Notes under the pieces: generated by a model
What the model was told of the DNA's origin: nothing
The model's database searches: none
What the model saw: the letters and a program-made list of their open reading frames with translations, nothing else
Source of the DNA: Bacillus sp. OxB-1
Lineage (GTDB): Bacteria; Bacillota; Bacilli; Bacillales_A; Planococcaceae
Length of the DNA: 64,000 bases
Reading direction: 5' to 3'
Assembly: GCF_000829195.1 (NCBI RefSeq)
Contig: NZ_AP013294.1
Location: forward strand, 2,801,001 to 2,865,000
Part shown: positions 27,291 to 36,762 of the stretch, one piece after another
Layout: each line of letters opens with the position of its first letter
How positions within the stretch are numbered: the stretch's first letter is position 1
Made by a program: the position numbers and the translations under genes

Positions 27291-27540
27291 TTATTCCGTT
27301 CGGGGTATTCCAAGATCAGCCGGACTTACTACAGTTTCCCCTGCATCATGGTAATAACCATGCCGTCGTGGATTGCCAATTCTTCCAATATTCCTCTGCT
27401 TCTGCCCCGCTAATTCCAAGAGACTCGCCGTTTGTTCTCTTTAAGAAATTTTGAAACTCTGGATCCTGTTGTGCTTTCTCAAAAGCATTTTTTAATTCTA
27501 GTTTGATTTCATCAGCGTAAATGGAATTTCATATTGTCAC
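27291..27540 (-). pseudogene. remnant of a TctC-type TTT solute receptor gene
   Basis: The minus strand encodes ADEIKLELKNAFEKAQQDPE, then FQNFLKRTNGESLGISG and AEEYWKNWQSTTAWLL. A one-base shift then gives HDAGETVVSPADLGIPRTE and a stop at 27291. This parallels the C-terminus of the intact TctC at 43397-44470 (DEIKEELTEAFKAAQAAPEF, then YWKDWQSKTAWILHEAGES). Only about the last 80 codons remain, with a frameshift; the 5' three quarters are gone. A second TTT transporter therefore once stood next to the CoA-transferase/KPR genes. Confidence 0.85.
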
Positions 27541-27579
27541 GTTCCTTCCTAGTAATGCCTATAACTCTACTCCTATTTC

Positions 27580-28008
27580 TCAAGGTATGAATTTCAAAAT
27601 ATGCTGGGCCACAGTACAAAGTTCTCCTTTTTGATTCAATACTTCTACTTTAGCAAATGATTTTAAGTTTTCGTGATCAATGTCTTCAATTGTATAGTGT
27701 GCTGTTAAGGTGTCTCCAAAAAATACGGGGTTTGTAAAGCGTAGCTTATCATATCCGTACGAAACGCTTGGAATCTCAGCTCTCGCTTGAACTTGAATTA
27801 GAGTGGATGCCGTAGAACCTAGAGCAAATGTTAAAACGCCATGAGCAATCCGCTTTTTATATGGAGTGGTTTTCATAAATTCTTCATTCATATGCATTTG
27901 GCTGAAATCTCCGGTAATCCCTGCAAATAAATACACATCTGACTCACTAATTGTTTTTGTATAAGAAATTGTATCGCCGATTTCAAAGGGTACTTTATGT
28001 GTTGTCAT
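27580..28008 (-). CDS. MaoC-like (R)-specific enoyl-CoA hydratase
   Basis: A hot-dog-fold protein of 142 residues. The hydratase motif is FAGITGDFSQMHMNEEF (Asp and His catalytic pair), followed by RIAHGVLTFALGS. PVFFGDTLTAHYTIED is typical of the MaoC family. It probably hydrates an enoyl-CoA. The start overlaps the upstream CoA-transferase stop by 4 nt, so the two enzymes are co-translated and likely act in one pathway. Confidence 0.87.
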   Translation of the reverse strand: MTTHKVPFEIGDTISYTKTISESDVYLFAGITGDFSQMHMNEEFMKTTPYKKRIAHGVLTFALGSTASTLIQVQARAEIPSVSYGYDKLRFTNPVFFGDTLTAHYTIEDIDHENLKSFAKVEVLNQKGELCTVAQHILKFIP

Positions 28009-29630
28009 TTGACTTCCTCCTTATGATTTCTAGATTGGTTACGTAATGTTTGATTCAACCATTGTTCTCGGATTCCCATTGGCTCTTCTAAAAACAAACG
28101 CAAATCCATTGTTTTTAAATTGGGGGAAACTCGCGGTTGAAAGCCCATGTGACTCAAAATGTCTTTCTCAATATCTACTCCGGGTGCTATTTCAATCAGC
28201 TCTAGTCCCTCAGGTGTCAATTTAAAAACAGCTCGTTCCGTAATATAAAGAACCTCTTTTCCCTGCTTCATTGCCTCGGTACCATTAAATGTAATCTCTT
28301 CGACTTGTGGAACAAACTTTTGAAATCGTCCTTCCTGATGAATCTTTACGGAACCGTCCACTATTTCCGTTTGGAGCCCGCCAGCCGTTAAGGTGCCGCT
28401 GAAAATTACTTTCTTGCTATTAGATGTAATATTTATAAATCCGCCTGTTCCTACAATTTTTCCGTTAAACCGAGACACATTGACATTTCCAGCCTGATCC
28501 ACTTCCGCGAAACTGAGAAAACAAATATCCAATCCTCCCCCATCATAAAAGTCAAATTGGGCCGGCATATCAATAACCGCACGATTATTAATACTTGCCC
28601 CAAAGAAGATCCCTTGAGCTGTAACTCCGCCGATAGGCCCTGTTTCAACCGTCAAGGTAAACTCATCGCCAACTCCTTCTTCTTGAGCGATGATACCAAT
28701 CCCATCCGAAATACCAACGCCAACATTTCCGACATCTCCAGGGCAAATTTCAAATAAAGCTCGACGTGCAATGACTTTTCGCTCATTTAAAGGAGGTATA
28801 GCAATCTCTCCAATTTCAGCAATGAAATCGCCTGACATAAATCGATTTAATGCACCGGAATATAGCTGAGGCTGCTCGGAAACAACGACTACAGCATCGA
28901 CAAGATATCCCGGTATTTTTACATCCTTTGGATGCAAGGTTCCTGCCTTTGCCAGTCGTTGCACTTGTGCGATGACCATGCCTCCATTGTTCTTCACGGC
29001 TTGTGCCATAGGAAGAATATCCAAAAACGTTATTTCATCTTCCATCGTCAGATATCCTTCCGTGTCGGCAGTCGTAGCACGAATAATTGCTACATCAGGA
29101 CGTATGGCGGGGTAAAACAGCCATTCCTTGCCTTGGATTTCAAAAATTTCTATTAATTCTTCCGTCGTGCGCTCATTTAATCTCCCGCCTGTTTGACGCG
29201 GATCGATAAATGTTCCGATCCCAACATGTGTTAATAATCCAGGATGTCCGGCAGCCGCAGCACGCAGCAGTTGACTCATTACCCCCATCGGAAAGTTGTA
29301 ACCTTCAATTTCATTTCTTGCAACCATTTCAGCAAGACGAGGCGACTGATCCCAATGTCCGCCAATTGCTCGTTTCACAAGACCTGATTGAGCTAACGGA
29401 GACAGCCCCCGATCTCCACGATCCCCAAGGCCAGTCGAATAATAGAGTGTTAAATCACGAGGCTTCTTTGTTTCCCTGTACCGTTTGGCCAGTGCTTCAA
29501 TGACAGCGGTCGGTTCTGCAATGCCTCCTCCGGCCCCAAGAAAAGCTACCGTTGCGTTGGAAGGGATTTGCTCCACAGCTTCTTCTGCACTCATCATTTT
29601 TACCGCATTCGTTCGTGTCGTAGGATTCAT
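28005..29630 (-). CDS. acyl-CoA:carboxylate CoA-transferase (fused, family I)
   Basis: The 541-residue protein contains both CoA-transferase halves. The N-half has ATVAFLGAGGGIAEPTAVIE. The C-half has TLTVETGPIGG (candidate catalytic Glu), MPAQFDFYDGGGLDICFLSFA and GTGGFINITSNSKKVIFSGT, as in propionate/acetate CoA-transferases and YdiF. It transfers CoA between a short-chain acyl-CoA and an acid. It leads the operon CoA-transferase, MaoC, decayed tctC, KPR-like, VOC. The divergence point is near the LysR gene. Confidence 0.9.
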   Translation of the reverse strand: MNPTTRTNAVKMMSAEEAVEQIPSNATVAFLGAGGGIAEPTAVIEALAKRYRETKKPRDLTLYYSTGLGDRGDRGLSPLAQSGLVKRAIGGHWDQSPRLAEMVARNEIEGYNFPMGVMSQLLRAAAAGHPGLLTHVGIGTFIDPRQTGGRLNERTTEELIEIFEIQGKEWLFYPAIRPDVAIIRATTADTEGYLTMEDEITFLDILPMAQAVKNNGGMVIAQVQRLAKAGTLHPKDVKIPGYLVDAVVVVSEQPQLYSGALNRFMSGDFIAEIGEIAIPPLNERKVIARRALFEICPGDVGNVGVGISDGIGIIAQEEGVGDEFTLTVETGPIGGVTAQGIFFGASINNRAVIDMPAQFDFYDGGGLDICFLSFAEVDQAGNVNVSRFNGKIVGTGGFINITSNSKKVIFSGTLTAGGLQTEIVDGSVKIHQEGRFQKFVPQVEEITFNGTEAMKQGKEVLYITERAVFKLTPEGLELIEIAPGVDIEKDILSHMGFQPRVSPNLKTMDLRLFLEEPMGIREQWLNQTLRNQSRNHKEEVK

Positions 29631-29783
29631 GTCTTCCCCTCACAATCCATTTTTTATATCTTAATAAAAGTATAGCTTGAGTTTTAATTATTGAAAAATG
29701 AATAATAATAATGGAATCCATGACGAAAAGGACTACCTCAATCAGTAGGGATAAAAATCAGTGTATCCTCTTACAGAATAAAA

Positions 29784-29810
29784 AGACCTGGATACAATCT
29801 CTCCAGGTCT
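29784..29810 (-). terminator. terminator of the lysR gene
   Basis: AGACCTGG/CCAGGTCT 8-bp stem with an 11-nt loop. T runs on both strands make it usable in either direction; it follows the lysR stop. Confidence 0.8.
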
Positions 29811-29834
29811 CAAAAAAATAATTCAACTAAATAT

Positions 29835-30719
29835 TCAAATAACTCTTGAAATATTATGGATAACAAAATCCTTAAACCGTTCCACTACTGGCGACATATA
29901 GCTGTCTGTTCGCCAAGCCATTTCAATGAGTCGTCTGCACCGCGGCTGCGTGACACATAACATGGATATTTTCGTTTGGTCGAGCCCTTGAGTAGCGGGC
30001 ATTAATGCAATTCCGCAATTGGCGGCAACTAACCCTCCAATAATTTCATCCTCAGCGCCTTCTATTGCAACTTTGGGAAGAAAACCTGCATCTTGGCAAA
30101 ACTCATCAATAACATGCCGCAATGGGTAGTCTGAATGATAATGGACAAAAAGGTCATTTGCAACTTCCGCCAACGCTACTTCTTTTCGATTAGCAAGCCG
30201 ATGAGAGGAGGGAACGACTAAAAACAGCTCTTCATCGATAATTGGAAACGTACTAATATTCTCCACCTCTTTTTGCGGGGAACAAAATACTAAATCTACT
30301 TCAGCTGCTTCCAATTGTTTAATAATTTTCCCAGTAGGACCTTGCGATAATTGAAAACGGACATTTGGACTGTCATTAAAAAAAAGTTGAATAATGTTGG
30401 GAACAAATGAAGAGCGCAATGAGGGTATAAAGCCAAAATGAATGATTCCGTTTGACGGATCAATCATCTCATTTATCTTCTCTTTTGCATTGTTCATTTC
30501 CTCAATTGCACGGTTTACATACTCTAAAAACAAAGTTCCAAATGAGTTCAAATTGACACCGCGCGGGTTCCGCTCAAATAATGGTACGCCCACTTCTTCT
30601 TCCAAACGAGCAATCGATTTACTTAGCGCTGATTGAGTAAGAGAAAGTTCCTTTGCGGCACGGGTTACGTTTTTAATTTGCGCCAGTACTTGGAAATTAT
30701 GTAGCTGTTGAAAATCCAC
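29835..30719 (-). CDS. LysR-family transcriptional regulator
   Basis: The protein has 294 residues. The N-terminal winged helix-turn-helix FQVLAQIKNVTRAAKELSLT, then QSALSKSIARLEEEVGVPLF, is followed by a periplasmic-binding-like effector domain (about 90-290). The GTG start has GAGAGGGG about 9 nt upstream. It lies between an IclR gene and the CoA-transferase operon. LysR proteins usually control the nearest catabolic operon in response to a pathway metabolite, so the CoA-transferase unit is the likely target. Confidence 0.92.
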   Translation of the reverse strand: MDFQQLHNFQVLAQIKNVTRAAKELSLTQSALSKSIARLEEEVGVPLFERNPRGVNLNSFGTLFLEYVNRAIEEMNNAKEKINEMIDPSNGIIHFGFIPSLRSSFVPNIIQLFFNDSPNVRFQLSQGPTGKIIKQLEAAEVDLVFCSPQKEVENISTFPIIDEELFLVVPSSHRLANRKEVALAEVANDLFVHYHSDYPLRHVIDEFCQDAGFLPKVAIEGAEDEIIGGLVAANCGIALMPATQGLDQTKISMLCVTQPRCRRLIEMAWRTDSYMSPVVERFKDFVIHNISRVI

Positions 30720-30753
30720 CTAACGCGTCCCCTCTCTTCCCTTCTCAATTATT

Positions 30754-31509
30754 CTAATTTTGAAATCCCAAGTTCGTTGAAATTTCCATGCCGCATTGCA
30801 ATAGATCATCCTTCCATTGCTCAATGACTTCTTTTTTAAATCTAGTCGTAGGCCCCGATAAAGACAACGCCGCAATCATCTGGCCATTTACGTCAAAGAT
30901 TGGAGTTGCAATTGCGGAAGAACCGACTTCCCGCTCATCAATACTTTGGGCAAACCTATTCCTTATAATTTCCTGCAGTTCCTGTCTAAATTCTTGGAAA
31001 TCTCTTTTCGGATCTTCTTTTTTGAAAACTTGTTCAATAAATTCTTCGGATTGATAAGCTAAAATTACTTTGCCTGTTGCCCCTAATGTTAAAGGTAGTT
31101 TTTCGCCGATTTTGATAATATGGCGAATGGACTGGGAACTCTCGAATTGTTGAATGCAAACTCTGCTTTCTTTGTCCAAAACATAAAGGTTTACAGTTTC
31201 CTCAGTTTTGTCCCGCAATCTTCGCATCGATTCTTTTGCAACTTCTCGTATTTCAATCGATTGCCCGGCGATATTCCCTATAAAATATAATTGTTTTCCC
31301 AATTTATATTTAAACGTAACAGGGTCCCGTTCAACAAAGCTATTCAATTCCAATGTATAGAGGAGTCGAATGACTGTTGATTTAGCTAGTTTTATCTTTT
31401 TAGAAATCTCGGTTAAGGAAAGTTCTCTTTCTTCCATCGTAAAACACTCCAACAAGTCAATCGCTCGTTGCAATGAACGGATTCCCTTGTCTTGCTCTGT
31501 TGAAGTCAT
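30754..31509 (-). CDS. IclR-family transcriptional regulator
   Basis: The 251 residues comprise an N-terminal winged HTH (SLTEISKKIKLAKSTVIRLL) and a C-terminal IclR effector domain with IGEKLPLTLGATGKVILAY and VGSSAIATPIFDVNGQMIAAL. The open frame goes to 31593, but ATG 31509 with GGGAGCG 7 nt upstream fits the family start. IclR proteins typically control degradation of organic or aromatic acids. Candidate targets are genes with the repeated CGGAAC motif (see findings). Confidence 0.92.
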   Translation of the reverse strand: MTSTEQDKGIRSLQRAIDLLECFTMEERELSLTEISKKIKLAKSTVIRLLYTLELNSFVERDPVTFKYKLGKQLYFIGNIAGQSIEIREVAKESMRRLRDKTEETVNLYVLDKESRVCIQQFESSQSIRHIIKIGEKLPLTLGATGKVILAYQSEEFIEQVFKKEDPKRDFQEFRQELQEIIRNRFAQSIDEREVGSSAIATPIFDVNGQMIAALSLSGPTTRFKKEVIEQWKDDLLQCGMEISTNLGFQN

Positions 31510-31916
31510 GCTGACACGCTCCCTAATTAATATCAAATACGATCGGCTTAATTGCGTCCGGACTTTTTCGAGATCCGAAAAAATCAATGACATCCTCCGG
31601 AGGCTTTAACTTTACTCAGCAAAGTTTAGACATCCAATGGACAGAAAAAAATTCGACACTCACATCGCCACCTAGAGAGATGGATTTTTTTTGTAACTGA
31701 CGGTTTGATTTCAATACCAAAATGAAGATACAAACAATATTTTTTCATGTATATCTTTTATCATAGCTTACAGTTGCAAGGGTTTTCAAGATTCATTTCA
31801 AATTTGATATTTCTCTGGAATAGCAGGCATTATCTGTCATGGATCACTGCTGCAAAAATTGAACTCAGCTGATCCTTCATATAAAACTCATGTATTTGGC
31901 AGAAATAAAATAAAAT

Positions 31917-31978
31917 GGCATCTCTCCATTTACAGAACCCCTGCATTTTAGACAGGCTGTGCCGATTGGAGAGATGCC
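31917..31978 (-). terminator. terminator of the aroQ gene
   Basis: GGCATCTCTCCA pairs perfectly with TGGAGAGATGCC (12 bp) across a 38-nt loop that contains further small stems. The tail ATTTTATTTTATT is on the minus strand. The rest of the 31,510-32,001 gap holds the iclR promoter region and nothing else recognisable. Confidence 0.75.
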
Positions 31979-32001
31979 TATTCACTGTTCATCGTACGGA
32001 A

Positions 32002-32445
32002 TTATTTTTCCTCGATCGCTGCGACTGCTGCGCGCAAACCTAAATAATAGCTTTCTACACCAAAACCGCAAATTTGCCCTTTTGCAATCTCTGCAAAAAC
32101 GGAGTGGTGTCTAAAAGGCTCTCTTGCATGAATGTTCGACATATGGATTTCTATAATAGGAGCCTCCAAGATGGCAAGCGCATCACGCAATCCATAACTA
32201 TAGTGTGTCCAAGCGCCTGCATTAATAATGACAGCGTCCATATTTTCTAAATACGCTTGGTGAATGCGTTCGCACATTTCCCCTTCATGATTCGTTTGGA
32301 AGCTTTCGATTTCTACTCCCAGTTCCTTCGCCAGTTCTTTCATTCCTGAATCAATTTCTTCTAACGTGACGGTTCCGTATTGGACGGGATCCCTTTTTCC
32401 GAACATGTTGTGGTTAATTCCATGAAGCATTAATACCTTTTTCAT
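32002..32445 (-). CDS. aroQ: type II 3-dehydroquinate dehydratase-like protein
   Basis: The 147 residues have the small flavodoxin-like AroQ fold. FGKRDPVQYG holds the catalytic Arg and Tyr. The substrate sites are FQTNHEGEMCERI, NAGAWTHYSYGLRDAL and EIHMSNIHAREPFRHHS. The N-terminal LHGINHNMF replaces the usual NGPNLN(L/M)LG, so it is a divergent branch. It interconverts 3-dehydroquinate and 3-dehydroshikimate. It stands alone in the island with its own terminator, while the usual core aroQ next to yqhT is absent. It could be biosynthetic, catabolic or shifted in substrate. Confidence 0.85.
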   Translation of the reverse strand: MKKVLMLHGINHNMFGKRDPVQYGTVTLEEIDSGMKELAKELGVEIESFQTNHEGEMCERIHQAYLENMDAVIINAGAWTHYSYGLRDALAILEAPIIEIHMSNIHAREPFRHHSVFAEIAKGQICGFGVESYYLGLRAAVAAIEEK

Positions 32446-32595
32446 TTCGCTTTCTCCTCGTCTCTTTTATATTTTAGATGGCATTTTAGTTCCGACACAC
32501 GAAATTATGTTTCGCTTGGCGGAATTTAATTATAATTTTAGCCTAACTTCATTTCTTTTACAATACCAATATTTCTGAATTTTTATTGAGTAAGG

Positions 32596-33525
32596 TTAGG
32601 CGAAGATGGCGTCGATCTCTATCAAGTCCTCTTTTGTAAGTTGTACATCTGATGCCTTCAAGTTGTTCTCCAATTGTTCAATTCGTTTAGCCCCTGGAAT
32701 AATGACATCTATACATTCTTGTCTTAATAACCACGCAAGTGCTATATGAGCCATTTCAACATTCTTCTCCTTCGTCAGTTTTCGAAGCTGATCGATTTTT
32801 TCCATATTTCGGCTGAACGATTCACCCTTAATATGCGGCAGTCTCGCTCTAAAATCATTAAAATTCGCAGTCTTATCATATTTTCCGCTTAATAGACCTG
32901 ACGCCAATGGATAAAACGGAACAAACGAAATGCCGTGTTCCTTTGCATAAGGGAGCAAATCTTCTTCTGCACGCCGGTTCAACAAATTGTATTCACCCTG
33001 GTACACATCGACATATCCGTCTTTATTTGCCTCCTTGAGCTGATCGAGAGAAAAATTAGAGACACCGATTGCCCGGATTTTTCCTTCCGCTTTTAAATCT
33101 TTCAATGCCCCTACTGCCTCGTCTTTCGGGGTATCTTCATCTGGGAAATGTATGTAAAACAAATCAATCGTATCTGTTTGCAACCGTTGTAAACTTCCTT
33201 CCACAGCTTGTCGCAAAAAGGACGGGGAATTATCAAATATAACTCCTTCATTTGTTATACGTTGGGCGCCCTTGGTTGCCAAAATTACTTTATTTCGCAT
33301 GCCTGTCTCTTTAATCACCTCGCCTACCAGTTGTTCGGAACGTTCCGGACCATAGATATAGGCTGTATCCAAAAAATTCACGCCCATTTGTAATGCTTGA
33401 CGCACCAATTCTTTTCCGGCTTCTTCATCCAAATTGGGATATAGATTATGTCCACCTATAGCATTGGCGCCAAATCCAATAGGGTTTACATAAAGACCTG
33501 TTTGACCAATCTCATTGTTTTGCAT
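32596..33525 (-). CDS. aldo/keto reductase
   Basis: A 309-residue NAD(P)H-dependent TIM-barrel reductase. Motifs are GVNFLDTAYIYGPERSE (catalytic Asp and Tyr), KVILATKGAQ (Lys), the catalytic His in TIDLFYIHFPD, and IRAIGVSNF. The C-terminal coenzyme site is VIIPGAKRIEQLENNL. GAGGAGG precedes the ATG. Its promoter region carries a palindrome shared with the GntR gene at 59.8 kb, so that regulator may control it. Substrate unknown. Confidence 0.92.
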   Translation of the reverse strand: MQNNEIGQTGLYVNPIGFGANAIGGHNLYPNLDEEAGKELVRQALQMGVNFLDTAYIYGPERSEQLVGEVIKETGMRNKVILATKGAQRITNEGVIFDNSPSFLRQAVEGSLQRLQTDTIDLFYIHFPDEDTPKDEAVGALKDLKAEGKIRAIGVSNFSLDQLKEANKDGYVDVYQGEYNLLNRRAEEDLLPYAKEHGISFVPFYPLASGLLSGKYDKTANFNDFRARLPHIKGESFSRNMEKIDQLRKLTKEKNVEMAHIALAWLLRQECIDVIIPGAKRIEQLENNLKASDVQLTKEDLIEIDAIFA

Positions 33526-33550
33526 TTTATATGCCTCCTCTGTATAATAG

Positions 33551-33572
33551 AATGGACCACTGGTTAGCCCAG
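33551..33572. promoter_or_regulatory. candidate GntR operator upstream of the aldo/keto reductase
   Basis: AATGGACCACTGGTTAGCCC: a palindromic element (ACCACTGGT core, TGG..CCA arms). It recurs almost unchanged in front of the GntR/FadR-type regulator at 59817-59838. Confidence 0.55.
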
Positions 33573-33699
33573 TTCACTTAAGGATAAGTAAATTGCATAT
33601 TCAATGTCAAGTTTCTCTATTCGTTAGCCCCATAATACAAATAACTCTATTAGACGGTCCAAACTATATATGTTATTCTGATAATTATAAAAATCTTTT

Positions 33700-33713
33700 T
33701 TAGATCGATCCAA
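33700..33713. promoter_or_regulatory. LacI-type operator upstream of the lacI gene
   Basis: TTAGATCGATCCAA, one of eight copies of the T(A/G)GATCGATC(T/C)A palindrome. It lies 80 nt before the LacI start, suggesting autoregulation. A weak cre-like GTAAGCGCTTTAAA follows at about 33762. Confidence 0.65.
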
Positions 33714-33792
33714 TGTTTTAATTAGAAGAACCGTTCTCAAGCAAACTCGTTCACTTCAAGAGTAAGCGCTTTAAAAATATTTTAGTTAGCAG

Positions 33793-34815
33793 GTGATTTC
33801 CATAGGACCTACAAAGAAAAATCGAGTTACCTTACAAGAAGTTGCGAAGCACGCAGGTGTCTCCAGATCGACCGCTTCCCTCATTGTCCGCAATAGCCCA
33901 ACCATATCAGAGGCTACGCGTAAGAAAGTGTTGGCGTCGATGAATGAGCTGGGCTATGTATATGACCGTGTCGCGGCAAATTTACGTTCACAACAATCCA
34001 CCACAATTGGAATTATTATTACGGATATCGCTAACACATTTTATTCTGATTTATTCATAGGGATTACGGAGGAGCTTGAAAAAGAGGGCTATACTGGTCT
34101 ATTAGGAACAACTTTTGATTTACATTCGAATCAAGATCGACTTATTTCCACCATGCTAGAACATCGGGTCGGCGGAATTATTTTAGTTCCGGTATCCGGT
34201 AATGGAAAAGAGACTGCCGAACGATTGAAGAAATTAGATATCCCTGTTGTCCTCACAGTTCGTGAACTGCCTCACAGCGATTTCGACTATGTAGGAGTGG
34301 ATTATAATTTAGGTACACAAATGATTATCAATCATCTAATTGACAAAGGGCATAAACGTATTGCCTTTATCGGCGGTCGCAAGGAATCCTCTACATGGAC
34401 GGAACGGATGAAAGGATACCGTACCGTTTATGAAGAAAAAGGGCTCCTTATTGAAGACTCTCTCATACTCCCAGGAGCTATTAATAAACAGGCAGGTACA
34501 GAAGCGGTTGAAGAGCTGCTCAGCCAATCAAAAGATCATCTGCCGACCGCCATATTTTGCTTTAGTGATCTTGTTGCTTTTGGTGTTATTCTTGGATTGC
34601 GAAAAGCGGGTCTAACTATCGGAAAAGATATAGAGGTAGTGGGATTTGATAATGTGCCTGAATCAGAAATTGTACAGCCTCCCCTAACAACTGTTTCGTC
34701 TTTTGCCAGGCAAATTGGAAATGAGGCTGCTAATCTGCTTCAACGCAGAATTACAAATAATGATAAAAAGGGGGAAAAAATAATAATAAAACCAGAGTTA
34801 ATTATTCGGGACTAA
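33793..34815 (+). CDS. LacI/GalR-family transcriptional regulator
   Basis: The 340 residues have an N-terminal LacI HTH (VTLQEVAKHAGVSRSTASLI) and hinge, and a sugar-binding-like core (about 65-335) with IGIIITDIANTFYSDLFIGI and FIGGRKESSTWTERMKGY. C-terminal elements include AIFCFSDLVAFGVILGLRKA and VVGFDNVPESEIVQPPLTTV. The frame starts at GTG 33793 with only a weak ribosome site. Candidate operators with the central CG typical of LacI proteins occur at eight places across the island, including its own promoter, so it is the probable local master regulator. Confidence 0.93.
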   Translation: MISIGPTKKNRVTLQEVAKHAGVSRSTASLIVRNSPTISEATRKKVLASMNELGYVYDRVAANLRSQQSTTIGIIITDIANTFYSDLFIGITEELEKEGYTGLLGTTFDLHSNQDRLISTMLEHRVGGIILVPVSGNGKETAERLKKLDIPVVLTVRELPHSDFDYVGVDYNLGTQMIINHLIDKGHKRIAFIGGRKESSTWTERMKGYRTVYEEKGLLIEDSLILPGAINKQAGTEAVEELLSQSKDHLPTAIFCFSDLVAFGVILGLRKAGLTIGKDIEVVGFDNVPESEIVQPPLTTVSSFARQIGNEAANLLQRRITNNDKKGEKIIIKPELIIRD

Positions 34816-34978
34816 TGTACCCAATGCCGTGAACAGGAATGAATTCACCGTGTTTGCGGCTCCTTTTTATATTTTTAGCAGCTGAATTCAGCAATACATA
34901 GAGATGTATTGGTATTAATCTAATTATATAGATTCCTCTAGTCTTTTTTAGTTATGTGGAGAAAGGAAAGTATTGTTT

Positions 34979-36328
34979 ATGCGACTTCTTGTTTATACTT
35001 TATTAATTATTCTATACATCATTTCCCGTTTTATCGATTCCCCTATACTTTCCTTTTCAATTGGTATTCTTGCAATTATAGCGCTCGTAATATCCGTACG
35101 GTTTGCAAAGGGTCTTTATTTAGGCTCGGGAATTATTTTCTTGCTAATTGGACTGTTTTTGTTTTTTCAAAGTGATCTACCTTGGACAGAACTTTTGTTA
35201 AATTTTGAAACGATGTTAGGAATGCTTTCTCTATTTTTATTTCTGCCTTTTATCAATTCCCTTATTCGGGTAGGCGGTTACGATAAAAGTTTGAGCCTTT
35301 TCTTGGAACAAGGAGTTACCAAGTTGAAAAAGCTTTACTCCAGAAGTTTTTTCGTCACTCATTTACTTGGTCTCTTTTTAAATATAGCAACAATTCCTCT
35401 TTTAAGCAGATCACTTGATCGAACGTTAAATCAGTTTCCTAAATTGACGATCGATAAATTTAAAACACAAAGTCTTTTACGGAGTTACGCTTTATGTCTT
35501 TCATGGAGCCCGATGGAGATAATGGTCAGTATTTCTTTGGATATGACCAACAATAAATACCTAACTATTTTACCAATCTTATTATTCATTGCCTTTTTGT
35601 TAATGGTATTCGACTTGTCTTTCACTTCAACACGGTATCAAGAAGAAATTGTAGCCGCTCCGTTTGAAATGAGGGAATCCTCGACCCGTAGAATGAGAAA
35701 GAAAGTAACTGAAATGATTATCCTCTTGATCATTTTCATTTCGGCAGTTTCGGTATTGGAAAACATACTAAATAAAGGCTATCTATTTTCCATTGTCCTG
35801 TTGCTCTTGCCTATCTCTGTTGGTTGGGCGGTACTGAACCGCCGGACAAAACGGTATTTTCAAATTACGTTACCGCATTGGATCGAGCGGACAAATAATT
35901 TGCCAAACTACTTTTTTATGTTTTTAAGTGCTGGTTTTTTTGTTGCAATGTTAACCCATTCCGGCCATTTGTCATTTTTACAAAAAGCCTTTATGGATTC
36001 ATCCCAACACTCGTTATTATTTTTCTGTTTAATTGGCTTATATTTTGTAGTATCGGCATTAATTGGTTTTCACCCTTTGGTTTCTATTACTCTGATCGCA
36101 GAGTTATTGCAGCCAATTCTTCCCGAGGTATCGAGTATTTCTTTAACACTTGTACTCATAGCATCTAGTGTGGCTACGGTCATGTATAGTCCATATAACT
36201 TATCGTTATCCATCTTGTCAGAAATCATTAAAGTCAATCCATATCGGGTAGGTCTTTGGAACATTCCGTTTGCACTTCTTTATATGGGAATCGCAATTGG
36301 TATTGCTTATCTCCTAACCTTTTTTTAA
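34979..36328 (+). CDS. polytopic membrane protein of unknown function
   Basis: The protein has about 449 residues and roughly 11-12 hydrophobic helices, with little soluble sequence apart from a charged loop near residues 215-240. I do not recognise the family. The general look, with paired helix bundles and re-entrant-like segments such as IGFHPLVSITLIAELL and VATVMYSPYNLSLSI, recalls ion-transporter-superfamily permeases. It follows lacI on the same strand after about 160 nt and has its own terminator. The start is ATG 34979, or TTG 34973 closer to AAAGGA. It could be a third uptake system for the island. Confidence 0.7.
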   Translation: MRLLVYTLLIILYIISRFIDSPILSFSIGILAIIALVISVRFAKGLYLGSGIIFLLIGLFLFFQSDLPWTELLLNFETMLGMLSLFLFLPFINSLIRVGGYDKSLSLFLEQGVTKLKKLYSRSFFVTHLLGLFLNIATIPLLSRSLDRTLNQFPKLTIDKFKTQSLLRSYALCLSWSPMEIMVSISLDMTNNKYLTILPILLFIAFLLMVFDLSFTSTRYQEEIVAAPFEMRESSTRRMRKKVTEMIILLIIFISAVSVLENILNKGYLFSIVLLLLPISVGWAVLNRRTKRYFQITLPHWIERTNNLPNYFFMFLSAGFFVAMLTHSGHLSFLQKAFMDSSQHSLLFFCLIGLYFVVSALIGFHPLVSITLIAELLQPILPEVSSISLTLVLIASSVATVMYSPYNLSLSILSEIIKVNPYRVGLWNIPFALLYMGIAIGIAYLLTFF

Positions 36329-36412
36329 TAAAAGCTGAAAATGTAAAACTACTATTCAAGCCAGATACGCATTCAGCGCATTCCACCTCTTATGCATTTA
36401 TGAAAAAATTAA

Positions 36413-36460
36413 GGCAGGCGGCGGGAAACGATTTGTTTCCTGTCACCTGCTTTTCGTTTT
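36413..36460 (+). terminator. terminator after the membrane protein gene
   Basis: GCAGG..GGCGGGAAAC pairs with GTTTCCTGTC..CCTGC around GATTT, followed by TTTTCGTTTT. Confidence 0.8.
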
Positions 36461-36706
36461 ATATTAGAAATCAATGACTGTCCCTAAATAGCGCAACATG
36501 TAAGAATGAACTGGAATGCAGCTCTAATAGAATAATTCCTTCCATGCGGTTGTAGAGCCGTTTGCTGCGTTCTGCCGATAGGATAGAGACACAGTGTTGC
36601 CACGAAAATTAAATACGCGAGAATGCTGCATCGATACCGGATAAGTAGGCTGTATTGTAATTAGTCTAATACCTGCCGTTTTAATTACCACTTTCAAAAT
36701 AACGCG

Positions 36707-36740
36707 GAAAAACCCCCTGTACATTTAAATACAGGAGGTT
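36707..36740 (-). terminator. terminator of the adh1-ThDP1 operon
   Basis: The minus strand has CCTCCTGTA...TACAGGGGG followed by TTTTTCC. Between it and the terminator at 36413 (about 250 nt) I see no gene. Confidence 0.8.
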
Positions 36741-36762
36741 GAAAATATTCTTTTTTGATTAT

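Noticed and set aside
36533-36724. 66-codon minus-strand frame between two terminators
   Set aside because: No ribosome site, no recognisable motif; lies in a terminator-rich gap.
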